The position numbers and the translations under genes were made by a program. DNA of 6,213 bases from an uncultured Erysipelotrichaceae bacterium (GTDB lineage: Bacteria; Bacillota_I; Bacilli_A; Erysipelotrichales; Erysipelotrichaceae). The stretch lies in NCBI GenBank assembly GCA_902784015.1, contig CACZTC010000161.1, positions 1 to 6,213 of the forward strand, written 5' to 3'. The notes beneath the pieces are model-generated. The model was not told the DNA's origin, ran no database searches, and saw only the letters and a program-made list of their open reading frames with translations. Shown here one piece after another: positions 5,586-6,213 of this stretch (positions are counted from its first letter, which is position 1; every line of letters starts with the position of its first letter).

Positions 5586-5601
5586 GGCTTTTAACTTGAC
5601 A
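5580..5601. repeat. 7-bp inverted repeat covering the rpsP -35 element
   Basis: On the minus strand TGTCAAG (5601-5595), an eight-base loop TTAAAAGC, then CTTGACA (5586-5580). The right arm contains the whole -35 hexamer. No T-run follows, so it is unlikely to be the ffh terminator. It could be a repressor site or a weak hairpin at the end of the ffh transcript, but the arms are short. Confidence 0.4.
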
Positions 5602-5605
5602 GATA

Positions 5606-6213
5606 TTAGAACTTTTTAAATTTCTTTAATAAATTAGGATCAGCTCCAGTTTTATTTAACATATTTTCTAAGGCCTCTTCATTAAGGCCACCACTTTTTT
5701 GCATGGAACCTAATTGCCCCATTGTCTTTTTCATTTTAGTGAATTGATTAATTAATTTATTAACATCATTAACAGATGTTCCAGAGCCACTCGCAATTCT
5801 TTTTTTCATTGTGCTTCTTATTTTTTCAGGATGAGCTCTTTCATATTTTGTCATTGATTGAATGATAGCTTTAGTATGCTTCATTGCATCTTCAGCTTTC
5901 ATTTCATCCATCATATCTGCATATTGATTCATACCTGGAAGCATCTTCATTAAGCCTCCCAGTGGCCCTAAATTTTGAATCATTTCAAATTGTTTCAACA
6001 TATCATCCATGGTGAAAGAACCATCTAACATTCTTTCTGCCATTTTTTCGCTTTCTTCAATATCTAATTTTTCTTGAGCTTTTTCTACTAAAGTGACAAC
6101 GTCCCCCATACCAAGAATTCGATCAGCCATTCTTTCAGGATAAAATATAGACATATCATCTAATTTTTCTCCTTCTCCAACGAATTTTACTGGTACTGCA
6201 GTTATCTTTTTAA
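5606..6213 (-). CDS. ffh: Signal recognition particle protein Ffh, C-terminal part
   Basis: Ffh is the GTPase that, with 4.5S RNA, delivers nascent membrane and secreted proteins to FtsY and the translocon. The 5' end lies beyond the high-coordinate edge; 201 residues are visible. The first stretch is the end of the NG domain: VPVKFVGEGEKLDD, then FYPERMADRILGMGDV, a strong Ffh signature. The M domain follows, with about 20 methionines in the visible part, the flexible finger-loop region NLGPLGGLMKMLPGM (about 80-94 of the visible part), and the RNA-binding helix-turn-helix KKRIASGSGTSVNDVNKL (about 136-153). The tail ends in KKFKKF. An ATG inside the visible part (at 6154) is not the start because the frame and conserved sequence continue upstream of it. 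Confidence 0.97.
   Translation of the reverse strand, partial: KKITAVPVKFVGEGEKLDDMSIFYPERMADRILGMGDVVTLVEKAQEKLDIEESEKMAERMLDGSFTMDDMLKQFEMIQNLGPLGGLMKMLPGMNQYADMMDEMKAEDAMKHTKAIIQSMTKYERAHPEKIRSTMKKRIASGSGTSVNDVNKLINQFTKMKKTMGQLGSMQKSGGLNEEALENMLNKTGADPNLLKKFKKF

Noticed and set aside
5596..5624. A TTGACA on the plus strand as a possible divergent promoter into ffh antisense.
   Set aside because: It is only the mirror of the inverted repeat; no -10-like hexamer is present 16-18 bases downstream and no plus-strand gene follows.
1..6213. Mycoplasma-type genetic code (TGA as tryptophan).
   Set aside because: TGA terminates rimM, trmD, the ComB-like gene and the HAD gene at overlaps that make sense only if it is a stop; the tryptophan codons checked are TGG.

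Overview
The window is a piece of the chromosome of a low-GC Gram-positive bacterium (Bacillota or Mollicutes-like Bacilli). The DNA is AT-rich, the codons end mostly in A or T, and the gene order is the classic Firmicute ffh - rpsP - khpA - rimM - trmD - rplS - lepB - rbgA block. TGA ends several genes (rimM, trmD, the ComB-like gene, the HAD gene) and tryptophan is written TGG, so the code is the standard bacterial one and not the Mycoplasma/Spiroplasma code. I cannot name a species. An uncultured Erysipelotrichia/RF39-type or Acholeplasma-like lineage would fit.

Every gene lies on the minus strand, so transcription runs from high to low coordinates. Reading in that direction: the 3' part of ffh (SRP GTPase), a very strong sigma-A-type promoter, rpsP (S16), khpA (KH-domain RNA-binding protein), a small intrinsic terminator or attenuator hairpin, rimM (16S maturation factor), trmD (tRNA m1G37 methyltransferase), an inserted three-gene block (a four-pass membrane protein with two zinc ribbons, a ComB-like phosphatase-family protein, a Cof-type HAD hydrolase), a structured leader, rplS (L19), a strong terminator, lepB (signal peptidase I), and the first 15 codons of rbgA (50S-assembly GTPase).

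The core genes share one theme: making ribosomes and tRNA competent, and sending proteins to the membrane (Ffh, then LepB). The signals between the genes appear to divide the cluster by dosage. A consensus promoter drives rpsP-khpA, a hairpin with a T-run then reduces read-through into the low-abundance enzymes rimM and trmD, and rplS has its own -10 element plus a relatively GC-rich leader that probably autoregulates L19. The three inserted genes overlap or lie close to each other and to trmD, so they probably travel with trmD at low expression. Their joint function is not known. They are the least ordinary part of the window.

There is no gene-free stretch longer than about 125 bases. I saw no mobile element, CRISPR array, tRNA or rRNA.
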